A program made the translations under genes and the position numbers. Below, one piece after another: positions 45,103 to 55,750 of a DNA stretch of 64,000 nt. The stretch spans positions 1 through 64,000 of the forward strand of contig NZ_JAUSFI010000102.1 in the NCBI RefSeq assembly GCF_030651495.1, read 5' to 3'. The DNA comes from Undibacterium sp. GTDB lineage: Bacteria > Pseudomonadota > Gammaproteobacteria > Burkholderiales > Burkholderiaceae_D. Position 1 is the first letter of the stretch. Each line of letters opens with the position of its first letter. Below the pieces are notes generated by a model that had not been told where the DNA came from, did not search any database, and saw only the letters and a list, made by a program, of their open reading frames with translations.

Positions 45103-46614
45103 TTACGGCGCTACCGGACGAATCGGAATGAATTGCGATACATCACCGCGACGCACTAGCAGCACGACCGCCTTTTTTGCATCAATTTTACTCAGCATAG
45201 CGGCAAACTGTTTGGCATCTTTGACGTCGACATTGTTCATCGTCAGGATGATGTCGCCAGGCCGCAAGCCCACCTGTGCAGCGGGACCCTCGACGCTGTC
45301 GATCAGAACGCCGACACCAGTGGTGCCGAGCATTTCTTTTCTTTGCACGTCAGTCAAATCCACAACGTAAATACCCAAGGCATTGCTGGCTTGCTCTTTT
45401 TTAGCTTTTTTCTCGGCTTTTTGCGCCACTTTATCTGCTTCGACTTCCGCAATACCTACCGTCAATTCGCGTCCAGCACCTTTTCTCCAGATGGAAATGC
45501 TGGCCTTGCTACCGGGTTTGCTGACGCCGACTATTCTTGGCAAATCGCTCGACTTCTCTACCGCGATGCCGTTAAATTTCAAAATCACATCGCCATCCTG
45601 TATTCCGGCTTTTTCTGCCGGACCACCGGCTTCAACCCGGGTAACCAGCGCGCCCTGAGATTTCGGCAAGCCGATTGATTCGGCGACTTCTTTGGAAACC
45701 TCGCCAATTTGTACACCGATGCGACCACGCGTCACCTTGCCGCTGACCTTCAGTTGCTCGACGACACGCATAGCTTCATCAATAGGAATCGCAAAAGAGA
45801 TGCCCATATAACCGCCAGAACGGCTATAAATTTGCGAATTGATACCGATCACTTCACCACGCATATTAATCAAAGGACCGCCAGAATTACCCGGATTGAC
45901 AGCGACATCCGTCTGGATCAGTGGCAGATAGTCTCCCGTATCACGCGCCTTGGCAGAAACGATACCTGCCGTCACGGTATTATCAAGATCAAATGGCGAT
46001 CCTATCGCAATCACCCATTCGCCTGCCTTAATTTTATCGGAGTCACCAACGCTCACTCTTGGCAACCGACTTCCTTCAATTTTCAATACCGCGACATCGG
46101 TGCGTTTATCGGCACCGATGACCTTGGCTTTAAACTCGCGCTTATCGATCAGCTTGACATAGACTTCCGAAGCACCGTCCACCACATGTGCATTGGTCAG
46201 GACGTAGCCATCTTGGGAAATGATGAAACCAGAGCCGACTCCGCGCGGCACTTCTTCTTCCTGATGCTGAGGCGCTTGCCGGCGACCTTTAGGTACAGGT
46301 GCCTGCTTAGGAACCGGCACGCCAAAAAAGCGCCGGAAGAATTCCTGCATCTGCTCATCGTCCAAACCCGGAATATTCGGATTTTGCCCTTGCTGAATTT
46401 TTTCTGTAGTACGAATATTCACCACGGCCGGTCCATTTTTTTCGACCAGTTCAGTAAAATCCGGCAACCCGGCAACGGCCGCAGGAGCGGCTTGGGCCGC
46501 TACCGTCGCGCCCATGAACGAAGGCCCGACAAATCCGATGCAAGCGCTTAAAAGTAAAGTTGAAAACAGAGTGGAAACATTTTTTTCAACAAGAGAAAGT
46601 CGTGATGTTTTCAT
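45103..46614 (-). CDS. mucD: Do/DegP-family periplasmic serine protease (MucD)
   Basis: The 503-residue protein has a signal peptide, then the HtrA protease domain with triad motifs TNAHVVDG, TDVAVLKI and GNSGGPL. Two PDZ domains follow (RGRIGVQIGEVSKE and GVLIDSVEGPAAQVGL). It degrades misfolded periplasmic proteins. It is the fourth gene of the rpoE operon as in Pseudomonas and many betaproteobacteria. ATG 46614 is preferred, directly before the signal peptide. Confidence 0.93.
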   Translation of the reverse strand: MKTSRLSLVEKNVSTLFSTLLLSACIGFVGPSFMGATVAAQAAPAAVAGLPDFTELVEKNGPAVVNIRTTEKIQQGQNPNIPGLDDEQMQEFFRRFFGVPVPKQAPVPKGRRQAPQHQEEEVPRGVGSGFIISQDGYVLTNAHVVDGASEVYVKLIDKREFKAKVIGADKRTDVAVLKIEGSRLPRVSVGDSDKIKAGEWVIAIGSPFDLDNTVTAGIVSAKARDTGDYLPLIQTDVAVNPGNSGGPLINMRGEVIGINSQIYSRSGGYMGISFAIPIDEAMRVVEQLKVSGKVTRGRIGVQIGEVSKEVAESIGLPKSQGALVTRVEAGGPAEKAGIQDGDVILKFNGIAVEKSSDLPRIVGVSKPGSKASISIWRKGAGRELTVGIAEVEADKVAQKAEKKAKKEQASNALGIYVVDLTDVQRKEMLGTTGVGVLIDSVEGPAAQVGLRPGDIILTMNNVDVKDAKQFAAMLSKIDAKKAVVLLVRRGDVSQFIPIRPVAP

Positions 46615-46624
46615 ATTGTGCCCA

Positions 46625-47650
46625 TCATTTAGATTTAAATTCAATTGAGTTCATTACTTGTTTAATTGCGGCGAATGGTACTTCGCCTACCACGGTCAAC
46701 CAATAATTTCCCTGGCGCTTACCCATGATAGTCATGGCGCCCTGCTGCAAACTACCTTCCGTACGACTGCCTGTATCGGGTTCGATAAAGACCGAAATGG
46801 TAGAGAGTCCGTCAGAAAAAATCATCTGTATGACCTGATGTGGCTTGGTTTGATGCGACTTGGATTGACTATCAACACCATTCCCGACCACAGATATGGG
46901 GATCACGCGCTTCATTTCACGTGTTTTTTTGAAGCCTGACGGCAAAAATTTTACATTCCATCCTGAATTTACATTCGCTTGTACCATCAGGTTTTCTACC
47001 TGCCAATCAGTCGTATTTTGAAAGCTGGGCTTGAGCCGAGATTTGTCGATATCACCAATATCGATCTGAGTGAAAGCGATTTGCTCTATCACCTCATTCT
47101 TTGCATTCACCGTTTGCGCCCGCAATAGCAAGCCTGAAGTATTTTCCAGGCAGAGACGATAACCGTAGCGCATGGCATCTTTTGGCTCAAAGCTGAGGGT
47201 CAGGCATGCGGCTCCCGCTACCCGACTAAACTCCTCTTTTCTGATGATGTACGATTCTGCTAAGGATTGCGTATTGCTGGTCAGCAGAGCAGGAAAAACT
47301 TCCTGAGTGACATTTTTTTCTATCTGTATGGTTTTGATCTCGGGCAGATAGCAGGTCACTTCATCATTACGTCTCAGGTACTCCCTGGGTATACCGTCTA
47401 AAATTTCCAGCTTCTCCACTTCACCGTGGGCATCGACTCGATGTGTAATGCGTGAAGTGCGTATCTGATTGGCTTGTTGATAGATAAAGGTGCCGGAATA
47501 ATTCAGTTTCTGTGCAGCCGTCTGCACTCTGCGCAAGGTATTTTGTACATCTTGCGTCTCGGTGTTCTGGGCATACAGCACAGGCGACACACCGGCAACA
47601 ATAGTCGCCAGCACGCTAAATAGAACGAATTTCATTTGTTGCAACAACAT
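46625..47650 (-). CDS. rseB: RseB/MucB, sigma-E regulatory protein
   Basis: The 341-residue protein has a signal peptide (VLATIVAGVSPVLYAQN) and the MucB/RseB domain: LRRVQTAAQKLNYSGTFIYQQ, RITHRVDAHGEVEKLEIL, and a C-terminal domain with WLTVVGEVPFAAIKQVMNSI. RseB binds RseA in the periplasm and protects it from cleavage. The ATG at 47650 lies six bases after the rseA stop. Confidence 0.9.
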   Translation of the reverse strand: MLLQQMKFVLFSVLATIVAGVSPVLYAQNTETQDVQNTLRRVQTAAQKLNYSGTFIYQQANQIRTSRITHRVDAHGEVEKLEILDGIPREYLRRNDEVTCYLPEIKTIQIEKNVTQEVFPALLTSNTQSLAESYIIRKEEFSRVAGAACLTLSFEPKDAMRYGYRLCLENTSGLLLRAQTVNAKNEVIEQIAFTQIDIGDIDKSRLKPSFQNTTDWQVENLMVQANVNSGWNVKFLPSGFKKTREMKRVIPISVVGNGVDSQSKSHQTKPHQVIQMIFSDGLSTISVFIEPDTGSRTEGSLQQGAMTIMGKRQGNYWLTVVGEVPFAAIKQVMNSIEFKSK

Positions 47651-47656
47651 AGTCAA

Positions 47657-48352
47657 TTATTTCTCTGAAGCGGAAGAAGCAGCAGAAACTGTATTGGCGC
47701 GCGTCACATATTGTGAGCCATCGCCAATAGAAGGTGAGAACTTCTGGTGTGCCATCAAATAACTATCAAGACGCGGGTCACGCAACATTTCAATTTGCTG
47801 AGTTAATTTAACCGCTGGCTCTTGAGCTGTCACGGTCGATGCCAGTTGTATTCCAGCACTCTGAGTTTGGCCCTGAATTTCGCTCTGCGGTTCAATTTTA
47901 GAAATTTGAAGGCCCGCATTGGACGATCCGCTCAACATCGGAATAATCTGTGGCGCCATAAAAAAAGCGACTGCGGCCGCTGCAGCCATGCTCGTCATTG
48001 CCATATAACGCGCCCATCCTGACCTGTCAGAATGACGGCTATTGGCAACAACAAGAGAATCATTGGCAGACTTGTTGGCAGCATCAGTTTCAGGACGCCC
48101 CCTCGGCGCCAGCACGACAGGCTCCGCCTCAAGCAGAGCAGAAAACCGGGAAGAAAAATCTGGACTCACACGAATAGCCAGATCATCGGAGCGTAATACG
48201 TCGCCAATCTGATGGTATATTCCCCAGGTTTTTTTACACGCCAGATTGGACTCCTCACTCAGCATGGCAAATGCTGACTCCCATTGCGCATCATCAAGCT
48301 CGCCATCCAGCAAGCTCGAAATACTTTGGTATTGAGTGTTTTCTGTTTTCAT
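47657..48352 (-). CDS. rseA: RseA, anti-sigma-E factor
   Basis: The 231-residue product has an N-terminal RseA domain with ISSLLDGELDDAQWESAFAM and TWGIYHQIGDVLRS. One membrane segment follows (AMTSMAAAAAVAFFMAPQIIP), then a periplasmic tail. It holds sigma-E at the inner membrane. The ATG at 48352 starts the conserved anti-sigma domain. Confidence 0.9.
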   Translation of the reverse strand: MKTENTQYQSISSLLDGELDDAQWESAFAMLSEESNLACKKTWGIYHQIGDVLRSDDLAIRVSPDFSSRFSALLEAEPVVLAPRGRPETDAANKSANDSLVVANSRHSDRSGWARYMAMTSMAAAAAVAFFMAPQIIPMLSGSSNAGLQISKIEPQSEIQGQTQSAGIQLASTVTAQEPAVKLTQQIEMLRDPRLDSYLMAHQKFSPSIGDGSQYVTRANTVSAASSASEK

Positions 48353-48431
48353 GATTCTGTCCAAAATAGATACGGCAAATTCTGTCGTTGTACTGCCTGC
48401 TGTGCCTTCATTGCATCTTGCATCGGCATCT

Positions 48432-49034
48432 TCACCATCGCTGATCCAGCGTCGTCCCCAAGAGTGGACGCAGTTTTTCAGCAATAGCCTCACGCGCCCT
48501 AAAAATACGACTGCGAACGGTTCCGATGGGGCACAACATCACCTCTGCTATTTCATCGTAACTTAGCCCTTCAATTTCACGTAGCGTAATCGCATTGCGC
48601 AACTCCTCAGGCAAAGACATCATGGCAGCGTTCACCGTTTCAGCTATTTGTTTGCTCGCCAACAAAGACTCTGGCGTATTGATATCCCTTAGTCCATCTG
48701 CATCAATAAAAGTTTCAGCTTCCTCGATATCAGCATCAGTCGATGTTGGCGCACGCCGTCCTTGCGACACCAAATAATTTTTTGCCGTATTGATGCCTAT
48801 CCGATACAACCAGGTGTAAAAGGCAGAATCTCCACGAAAATTTGCTAATGCGCGATACGCCTTGATGAATGACTCCTGAACCACATCTTCAGCTTCAGCC
48901 TGATCGCGGACGAGTCTTAACACGAGCCGCATCAGTTTCCGCTGATATTTGGAAACCAGAAGCTCAAATGCCTTTTTATCGCCACGTTGGACACGCTCAA
49001 CAAGTAGTTGATCAATTTCGCGCTCTGTCGTCAC
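48432..49034 (-). CDS. rpoE: RNA polymerase sigma-E factor (RpoE/AlgU)
   Basis: The 200-residue ECF sigma factor has VSKYQRKLMRLVLRLVRDQAEAEDVVQESFIKAYRAL (region 2; quoted in parts elsewhere in family alignments), GDSAFYTWLYRIGINTAKN, and the region 4 helix-turn-helix EGLSYDEIAEVMLCPIGTVRSRIFRARE. The start codon is GTG (49034). A sigma-E-type promoter lies about 75 bases upstream, so autoregulation is likely. Confidence 0.95.
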   Translation of the reverse strand: MTTEREIDQLLVERVQRGDKKAFELLVSKYQRKLMRLVLRLVRDQAEAEDVVQESFIKAYRALANFRGDSAFYTWLYRIGINTAKNYLVSQGRRAPTSTDADIEEAETFIDADGLRDINTPESLLASKQIAETVNAAMMSLPEELRNAITLREIEGLSYDEIAEVMLCPIGTVRSRIFRAREAIAEKLRPLLGTTLDQRW

Positions 49035-49108
49035 TCACTCTTTCCTATTTTGATCATTCACCAATACGACAACACACTACCAAATACGGCAACATACGCG
49101 AAGTACTC

Positions 49109-49138
49109 AGTAGACTCTGAAAGTATTTTAAAAGTTCC
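49109..49138 (-). promoter_or_regulatory. Probable sigma-E promoter of rpoE
   Basis: On the minus strand GGAACTT (49132-49138) is followed after 17 bases by TCTA (49111-49114). This agrees with the sigma-E consensus (GGAACTT, about 16 bases, TCTGA/TCTAA). It overlaps the 3' end of the upstream ygfX-like gene. It would make the rpoE operon self-activating. Confidence 0.6.
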
Positions 49139-49622
49139 CAGAGGACACATCGACATGAGGAATTTGTTTGTTTGACGCATGAACGGCAATCCACTGCAAG
49201 GCAACCGACAGCATTTTGAAAGTCTTTGCATCGACACTATCACGCAGCACAGGGAAAACAAAAAAATATCCATCATCCGAGCGAAAGTGCAATAACAACA
49301 AGTAAGGCCACAAGCTACTTCTTTCGCTCAGGAGAACCGACTTGGATTGCTGAACACAACCATCAGACGCCAGTATTCTTAAAATAATACTCCCTGAGTC
49401 GGCAATCTCCAGTCTGGCAGACTGCCGTTTTCGAAAAAAAACCATGAGGACAAGTATGCTTAGCAAGCCCCATATGATCATGACTGCAGTGGTAATATCA
49501 GGTGCCAAATTTAGCCTAGCCAGGACATACATGCATGCGGCATTTATCAGTGCGCACATGGTCAGCACCATCAATGCCAAGGCGCGCGAAGGATAGATCG
49601 TAGCAGATAATGCAATCGACAT
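49128..49622 (-). CDS. YgfX-like membrane protein
   Basis: The 164-residue protein begins with two membrane segments (LALMVLTMCALINAACMYVLA and TTAVMIIWGLLSILVLMVFF) followed by a basic-aromatic cytoplasmic domain (SSLWPYLLLLHFR ... QWIAVHA). The layout matches YgfX-type proteins. A gene of this kind commonly lies between fabF and rpoE in Burkholderiales. Its function is not established here. Confidence 0.6.
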   Translation of the reverse strand: MSIALSATIYPSRALALMVLTMCALINAACMYVLARLNLAPDITTAVMIIWGLLSILVLMVFFRKRQSARLEIADSGSIILRILASDGCVQQSKSVLLSERSSLWPYLLLLHFRSDDGYFFVFPVLRDSVDAKTFKMLSVALQWIAVHASNKQIPHVDVSSGNF

Positions 49623-49630
49623 AAGCCCAC

Positions 49631-49671
49631 AAAAAAAAACGGCACTTCATTTCTTGCGAAAACGAAGTGCC
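49631..49671 (-). terminator. Terminator of the fab cluster after fabF
   Basis: GGCACTTC (49641-49648) pairs with GAAGTGCC (49664-49671), and on the minus strand a run of nine T follows. It separates fabF from the ygfX-like gene. Confidence 0.85.
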
Positions 49672-49714
49672 AGTATTTGACCCAATACTAATAGCCGGTC
49701 ACAAATTCAATGCA

Positions 49715-50956
49715 TCAAACCTTACCGAAAATCAGCGTGCCGTTTGTCCCACCAAAACCAAAGTTATTTTTCATCGCAAAATTGATGTTCATATCTCTTG
49801 CTGTATTGGCACAATAATCAAGATCACATTCCGGATCTTGATTATAGATATTAATGGTAGGAGGAGAAATCTGATGATGCAGCGCGAGCACTGTCAAGAC
49901 AGATTCCAAACCACCAGCACCACCCAATAAGTGACCGGTCATCGATTTGGTCGAATTGACAGTCAGTTTGTAGGCGTAATCGGCAAATGTCGCTTTGATC
50001 GCATCCGTTTCATTTTTATCACCCAAAGACGTGGAAGTACCATGTGCATTGAGGTAATTAATCTGATCTGGATTAAGTGATGCATTTTTTAATGCATTGA
50101 CCATACTGCGACGCGGCCCATCCATGGTCGGAGTAGTAATGTGATACGCATCAGCACTCATACCAAAGCCTAAAACTTCAGCATAAATCTTTGCACCACG
50201 CGCCTTGGCATGCTCGTACTCTTCCAGCACCATGACACCAGCACCTTCGCCCAGCACGAATCCATCCCTATCTTTATCCCAAGGACGAGATGCGGTTGTA
50301 GGATCGTCATTACGCGTGGACAACGCACGGGCAGAGGCAAAACCACCAAGACCAAGCGGTGAAATCGTTGACTCTGCACCGCCGGCAATCATGACATCTG
50401 CATCGCCGTATTCGATCATGCGCGCGGCAGAACCGATACAATGCAAGCCTGTAGTACAAGCGGTAACTATCGCCAAATTTGGGCCTTTCAGACCATATTT
50501 AATCGATAAATTACCAGAAATCATATTGATGATAGAGGCTGGCACGAAGAAAGGAGTGATGCGCCGTGGTCCACGTGCAGTCAATATATCCTTGGTCTCT
50601 TCAATCAATGGCAAACCGCCAATGCCAGAACCGACAATGACGCCGATACGTTCTGCATTTTCATCATTGACTACCAGACCGCTATCCTGAAAAGCCTGCA
50701 CCCCAGCCGCGATCCCAAAATGGATAAAAGTATCCATATTGCGCGCTTCTTTAGCAGGGATGTATTCCTCAATGTTGAAGCCCTTGACTTCACCGCCAAA
50801 ATGCGTGGTGAATGGAGTAGCATCAAATTTGGTAATCGCTGCAATACCGGACTTGCCTGCCGTGATCGCCCCCCAAGTGTCAGCAATGTTATTGCCAACG
50901 GGAGTCACGCAACCAAGACCAGTGATTACTACACGACGTTTAAGCGTAAGGCTCAA
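49715..50956 (-). CDS. fabF: 3-oxoacyl-[ACP] synthase II
   Basis: The 413-residue condensing enzyme has the active-site [16 protein letters not shown] (Cys) and the two His motifs in [12 protein letters not shown] and [25 protein letters not shown] is at the end. It elongates acyl chains in fatty acid synthesis. It is downstream of acpP. Confidence 0.95.
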   Translation of the reverse strand: MSLTLKRRVVITGLGCVTPVGNNIADTWGAITAGKSGIAAITKFDATPFTTHFGGEVKGFNIEEYIPAKEARNMDTFIHFGIAAGVQAFQDSGLVVNDENAERIGVIVGSGIGGLPLIEETKDILTARGPRRITPFFVPASIINMISGNLSIKYGLKGPNLAIVTACTTGLHCIGSAARMIEYGDADVMIAGGAESTISPLGLGGFASARALSTRNDDPTTASRPWDKDRDGFVLGEGAGVMVLEEYEHAKARGAKIYAEVLGFGMSADAYHITTPTMDGPRRSMVNALKNASLNPDQINYLNAHGTSTSLGDKNETDAIKATFADYAYKLTVNSTKSMTGHLLGGAGGLESVLTVLALHHQISPPTINIYNQDPECDLDYCANTARDMNINFAMKNNFGFGGTNGTLIFGKV

Positions 50957-50992
50957 GCGCTTCTCCTGGATTTAAAAACGATATTGCCTGAA

Positions 50993-51232
50993 TTAGGCTT
51001 TGACGTGGGCTGTAGCGTAGTCAATCGCTTGCTTAACAGTCGTGATTTTTTCAGCTTGTTCGTCAGGAATTTCCATTTCGAATTCATCTTCGAGTGCCAT
51101 CACGAGCTCTACTGTATCAAGTGAATCTGCACCAAGATCATCAACAAAGGATGATTCAATCTTGATGTCAGCATCAGCGACGCCCAGTTGCTCAGCGACG
51201 ATTTTCCTAACGCGTTGTTCGATATCGGACAT
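50993..51232 (-). CDS. acpP: Acyl carrier protein
   Basis: The 79-residue acidic protein begins [17 protein letters not shown] and has [17 protein letters not shown] with the phosphopantetheine Ser. Standard length and position between fabG and fabF. Confidence 0.97.
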   Translation of the reverse strand: MSDIEQRVRKIVAEQLGVADADIKIESSFVDDLGADSLDTVELVMALEDEFEMEIPDEQAEKITTVKQAIDYATAHVKA

Positions 51233-51367
51233 GTGTGTCTCCAGTGGTGGTTACAGAAAGTGCGCGCATTTTAGCAGATTTGCGCGCGAAAAAAGTAAAT
51301 TTGCATTTCTCATGATTATCTTCGCTCAAAATCGGCGATTTTCATGAAAAACATCAATAAAATGTAA

Positions 51368-52144
51368 CTAGCATAAATACATGCCGCCGTTGATATGCAG
51401 GGTAATTCCCGTAATATAACCTGCATCTGCAGAAGAAAGGAAGACCGTAGCCGCAGCGATATCCTCAGGGCGGCCTAGCTTTGCCATAGGAATTTGCTGC
51501 AAAATAGCTGCCTTTTGCTCATCGTTCAAAGCTTTAGTCATATCCGTATCAATGAAACCTGGCGCAATACAGTTTACCGTAATATTACGACTACCGATTT
51601 CCCTTGCCAATGCGCGACTCATGCCAGCCACACCAGCCTTGGCAGCGGCATAGTTCATTTGACCAGGATTTCCTGAGGAACCAACCACCGACGTAATATT
51701 GATTATGCGGCCATGCTTAGCCTTCATCATGCCACGCAATACAGCGCGCGACAATCGCCCCACAGAACTCAAGTTAGTCGCGATGACGCTATCCCACTCT
51801 TCGTCCTTCATACGCATGGCCAACTGATCTTGCGTGATTCCGGCGTTATTGACAAGAATGGACAGACTGCCAAATTCCTTTTGGATTTCATCAACCAACG
51901 TGGCGCAGCGAGGTACATCATTGACATCAAAGGCAACGCCCTTGCCTGCATTCGGGTTAATTTCGCTCAGATAGGCCGAAATCGCCTCAGCACCAGCCTC
52001 CGAAGTCGCCGTACCTATCACTCTTGCCCCGGCGTGCGCCAGGGCAACTGCAATCGCCTTGCCGATACCACGTGACGCACCAGTTACCAGCGCGACTTGA
52101 TTCACCAATTGCTGCGTCGTTATTTGTGTTGTTGTTTGTGTCAT
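51368..52144 (-). CDS. fabG: 3-oxoacyl-[ACP] reductase
   Basis: The 258-residue short-chain dehydrogenase has VTGASRGIGKAIA (NADPH binding), VNNAGITQDQLAMRM, INITSVVGSSGNPGQMNYAAAK in two parts with the Ser-Tyr-Lys triad, and ITLHINGGMYL at the end. The start overlaps the fabD stop (ATGA). Confidence 0.95.
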   Translation of the reverse strand: MTQTTTQITTQQLVNQVALVTGASRGIGKAIAVALAHAGARVIGTATSEAGAEAISAYLSEINPNAGKGVAFDVNDVPRCATLVDEIQKEFGSLSILVNNAGITQDQLAMRMKDEEWDSVIATNLSSVGRLSRAVLRGMMKAKHGRIINITSVVGSSGNPGQMNYAAAKAGVAGMSRALAREIGSRNITVNCIAPGFIDTDMTKALNDEQKAAILQQIPMAKLGRPEDIAAATVFLSSADAGYITGITLHINGGMYLC

Positions 52145-53082
52145 TTAAGAATTTCCATTACTTTTTCCAGTGACGCCTGATCAAACAAGGCTTCGCCCAC
52201 TAAATTACCGTTAATGCGCTTGGTCAAACCCGCCAAGACCTTACCCGGACCGCATTCTATAACATGCGTGACACCGCTCGCACCGATTTTTTGTATAGTT
52301 TCCACCCAACGCACAGGACTGGCGGCCTGACGCACCAGCGCATCCTTGATAGCCTCAGGATCAGTGACAATCGCGACATCGACATTATTTACCAATGCAA
52401 TAGCAGGCATGGAGAAAGTTATACTTTCCATATACTCACGCAATTTATCAGACGCAGGTTTTAATAATGACGAATGAAACGGTGCCGACACTGGCAAGAT
52501 CAAGGCTCGCTTTGCCCCTTTTGCCTTTGCAATTTCACAAGCACGCTCGACCGCAGCTTTGCTACCAGCAATGACCACCTGCGCCGGCGCATTAAAATTC
52601 ACCGCCTCCACCACTTCACCGGCATGACTTACCATCGCCTCAGCGCAAGCCGCAATCACGTCCTCGTCGGACAAACCCAGGATAGCAGCCATGCCGCCCT
52701 GCCCGACAGGCACAGCCTCTTGCATTGCCTGCGCACGAAAACGCACCAAAGGCACCGCATCCTTAAATGCAATCACCCCCGAAGCAACCAAGGCGGAATA
52801 CTCACCAAGGCTGTGACCCGCAACGATTGAAGGCAGCGCGCCACCGGCAGCAATCCATGCACGGTAACATGCCACCGCAGCGGTCAGCATCACAGGTTGG
52901 GTGTTGGTAGTCAGATCGAGGGACTCTTTTGGCCCCTCTGCAATCAATTTTCCCAGATCAAATCCCAGGATATCTGACGCCTCAGCAATCGTCTGCTGAA
53001 CTATGCTGTTTTCGGCAAAGCCATTGAGCATACCTATAGATTGAGAACCTTGGCCAGGAAAAACAAAAGAAAATTGTGTCAT
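52141..53082 (-). CDS. fabD: Malonyl-CoA:ACP transacylase
   Basis: The 313-residue enzyme has FVFPGQGSQSIGML, GHSLGEYSALVASG (catalytic Ser), and LPVSAPFHSSLLKPA (catalytic His). It loads malonyl groups on ACP. ATG 53082 is preferred to the TTG at 53094. Confidence 0.95.
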   Translation of the reverse strand: MTQFSFVFPGQGSQSIGMLNGFAENSIVQQTIAEASDILGFDLGKLIAEGPKESLDLTTNTQPVMLTAAVACYRAWIAAGGALPSIVAGHSLGEYSALVASGVIAFKDAVPLVRFRAQAMQEAVPVGQGGMAAILGLSDEDVIAACAEAMVSHAGEVVEAVNFNAPAQVVIAGSKAAVERACEIAKAKGAKRALILPVSAPFHSSLLKPASDKLREYMESITFSMPAIALVNNVDVAIVTDPEAIKDALVRQAASPVRWVETIQKIGASGVTHVIECGPGKVLAGLTKRINGNLVGEALFDQASLEKVMEILK

Positions 53083-53137
53083 ATAAGTTGGCAACCTAAA
53101 GAATTAGTATTCTAAAATTAATTCACAAAAAGCTAAA

Positions 53138-54124
53138 TCACATCTTAACAATTGCAGCACCCCACGTAAAACCACCGCCTACACCTTCCAGCATCACGGT
53201 CTGACCCTTTTTAATGCGACCATCCCTGACAGCGACATCTAGGGCCAAGGGGATTGATGCAGCAGAAGTATTGCCATGCTGGTCCACCGTCACTATCACC
53301 TTATCCATAGGCATATTCAACTTCTTGGCAGTACTTTGCATAATACGAATATTTGCCTGATGAGGAACCAGCCAATCGATTTGCTCTGAAGTTAAACCAG
53401 CAATTGCCAAGACTTCATTGGCAACTTTTTCAAGTACGTTTACTGCAATTTTATATACCGCTTTGCCATCCATATACAAAAAGGCACTACCTGCAATAAC
53501 ACCGGCATTAACATTACCGGGAACACATAAAACATGCGATTGACTACCATCTGCATGTAATTTTGTTGCCAACACCCCAGGTTCAGCGGATTGCGACATC
53601 ACAATCGCCCCCGCGCCGTCACCGAACAGCACGCAAGTGGCCCTATCCTCAAAATTAAGAATCCGCGAAAACACCTCTGCACCCATGATCAGGGCGTTTT
53701 TGTGTGCGCCAGACTTAATCATGCTATCCGCCATCGCCATTGCATAAATAAAACCACTGCAAACTGCCTGTACATCGACGGCCGCGGCGCCATTCGTCAT
53801 CCCAAGCTTATGCTGTACGACACAAGCAGTACTCGGAAAACCACCAAAAAAATCTGGGGTCGAGGTCGCCAAAATAATCAAATCGATATCGTTGGCTTGC
53901 AAATTGGCGGCCTCAAGCGCACGTTTGGCCGCCTCTACTGCCATATCGCTGGAAGTCACGGAAGGTTCTGCATAATGGCGCGCGGAAATGCCACTGCGCG
54001 AGAATATCCATTCATCAGAGGTTTCTATGCCATTGGCTGCCAGTTGCTCAGTTAGGTCCTGATTAGTTACCCGTTTTGGCGGCAGGTAGCTGCCGGTACC
54101 GATAATTTTACTAAAGAAAGTCAT
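53138..54124 (-). CDS. fabH: 3-oxoacyl-[ACP] synthase III
   Basis: The 328-residue enzyme starts chain synthesis. It has [35 protein letters not shown] (catalytic Cys), [10 protein letters not shown] (His) and [12 protein letters not shown] (Asn). The start overlaps the plsX stop (ATGA). Confidence 0.95.
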   Translation of the reverse strand: MTFFSKIIGTGSYLPPKRVTNQDLTEQLAANGIETSDEWIFSRSGISARHYAEPSVTSSDMAVEAAKRALEAANLQANDIDLIILATSTPDFFGGFPSTACVVQHKLGMTNGAAAVDVQAVCSGFIYAMAMADSMIKSGAHKNALIMGAEVFSRILNFEDRATCVLFGDGAGAIVMSQSAEPGVLATKLHADGSQSHVLCVPGNVNAGVIAGSAFLYMDGKAVYKIAVNVLEKVANEVLAIAGLTSEQIDWLVPHQANIRIMQSTAKKLNMPMDKVIVTVDQHGNTSAASIPLALDVAVRDGRIKKGQTVMLEGVGGGFTWGAAIVKM

Positions 54125-55215
54125 GCTGTCTTCTGTGTAATAGTTTCGATTATTTGCGTGGACTCGCCAACACCTGGCGACACGGAGTCGGCAGCAGGCA
54201 TCAACAATGACATGGATGTCGAAATGCGCGATAAAACGTCATTTTTTGCGGCATCAAATGCGCGCTGAATTGCCCATTCAAAGCTATATTTATCTGCTCC
54301 GCCATGACTCTTAAATACCAAGCCGCGCAAACCAAGCAGACTACCGCCATTATAATTCGAAGGATTCATGGTGCGTGAAATCGACTTGAGAGCGCCACGA
54401 GCAATAAATGCGCCCAACATATTCAACGGACTACTTTTAAAAGCTTCAGTCAGCGTACTTTTCACAAAACGCCCCATACCCTCTGCCGCCTTAAGAGTCA
54501 CATTGCCGACAAACCCATCACAAACAACAATATCGGTCGTGCCTTTAAATATATCATTGCCTTCTACATTGCCATAAAAATTCAACACACCTTTTTCATG
54601 ATCAATGCGAAGTAATTCAGCTGTCTTTTTTACAACATCATTACCCTTAATATCTTCCACGCCGACGTTCAGCAAACCTATGCTCGGCCTCGCTTTACCT
54701 TCAAGTGCCGCCACTAAAGCGGAGCCCATGATGGCAAACTGATGTAAATGCAAAGGCTCACAGTCAACATTCGCACCCAAATCAAGCATATAGGTAGGTA
54801 AATTTTTCTGGTTTGGCAAAATACTGCAGATCGCTGGCCTATCCACTCCGTGCATCGTCTTCAGCACATAGCGCGACACCGCCATTAAGGCACCGGTATT
54901 GCCAGCAGACACGCAAGCCTGCGCACGGCCATCCTTAACTAAAGTGACTGCCACACGCATAGAGGAATCTTTTTTCCTGCGCAAAGCAACTTCAATCGGA
55001 TCATCCATCTCCACTACTTCGGTCGCATTGACAATCGACACTCTTGGGTGATTGAGAGCGTGGTTTTTTTTAAGTTCTGCCTGGATAATGGCTTCATGCC
55101 CCACCAACAGAAACTCAGCATCCGGCTCGCGATTTACGAACGACACGGCTGCAGCTACGGTAACTGCCGGGCCGTAATCCCCGCCCATGCAGTCAATTGA
55201 AATTTTTATGGTCAT
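54121..55215 (-). CDS. plsX: Phosphate acyltransferase PlsX
   Basis: The 364-residue protein has [18 protein letters not shown] at the N-terminus, [13 protein letters not shown] and [16 protein letters not shown]. It makes acyl-phosphate from acyl-ACP for phospholipid synthesis. A terminator lies between rpmF and this gene, so it probably has its own promoter in 55216-55374. Confidence 0.95.
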   Translation of the reverse strand: MTIKISIDCMGGDYGPAVTVAAAVSFVNREPDAEFLLVGHEAIIQAELKKNHALNHPRVSIVNATEVVEMDDPIEVALRRKKDSSMRVAVTLVKDGRAQACVSAGNTGALMAVSRYVLKTMHGVDRPAICSILPNQKNLPTYMLDLGANVDCEPLHLHQFAIMGSALVAALEGKARPSIGLLNVGVEDIKGNDVVKKTAELLRIDHEKGVLNFYGNVEGNDIFKGTTDIVVCDGFVGNVTLKAAEGMGRFVKSTLTEAFKSSPLNMLGAFIARGALKSISRTMNPSNYNGGSLLGLRGLVFKSHGGADKYSFEWAIQRAFDAAKNDVLSRISTSMSLLMPAADSVSPGVGESTQIIETITQKTA

Positions 55216-55373
55216 GTAGTGATACTAAACTTCATCTTGAAACGACTATCTTAACAAGATTGAGGATACTCAAACTGCACAATTCTATTCTAAAATCAAA
55301 GAAATATTCATCATAACGATGACCATCCAAATCAAGCCAGAATAAAAAATTAAGTCGCGCAGAAATTTAAGAT

Positions 55374-55413
55374 AAAAAAAAGCGGCGTCAAGTGCAAGAC
55401 TCGTTACGCCGCT
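55374..55413 (-). terminator. Terminator of rpmF
   Basis: AGCGGCGT (55381-55388) pairs with ACGCCGCT (55406-55413), followed on the minus strand by eight T. It starts 18 bases after the rpmF stop. Confidence 0.85.
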
Positions 55414-55431
55414 TCATTACCCAGAAAGATA

Positions 55432-55614
55432 TTACTCGTCGTTCTTGGTTTTCAATACTTTACGACCACGATAAAAGCCATTTGGGCTGATGTGGTGACG
55501 CAAATGTGTTTCGCCAGTTGTTGGCTCGATGCCCAACTGTGGTGTAACCAGAAAATCGTGCGAACGGTGCATGCCACGCTTGGATGGTGATTTTTTATTT
55601 TGCTGAACAGCCAT
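55432..55614 (-). CDS. rpmF: 50S ribosomal protein L32
   Basis: The 60-residue basic protein begins [20 protein letters not shown], the L32 signature, and ends with [10 protein letters not shown]. Between yceD and plsX as in most proteobacteria. It lacks the zinc-binding Cys pairs of some L32 forms. Confidence 0.97.
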   Translation of the reverse strand: MAVQQNKKSPSKRGMHRSHDFLVTPQLGIEPTTGETHLRHHISPNGFYRGRKVLKTKNDE

Positions 55615-55750
55615 GATAACTCCTAATACTTTAAAAAATGTTTCTAAAATTTAACACATCTGAATAAACGAGAATGACTTAAATAACCACATCGTCTATC
55701 AAAAATCCCTAACAATACTTCGACCTGAGTGTCTTTTCAGAATAATGCCA

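Noticed and set aside
45709..46551. 280-codon plus-strand frame opposite mucD
   Set aside because: Antisense shadow of the protease gene; no family-like motifs.
49375..49395. Fourth copy of the ATACTCCC repeat
   Set aside because: Only the first eight bases match, inside a coding gene, with no partner arm.
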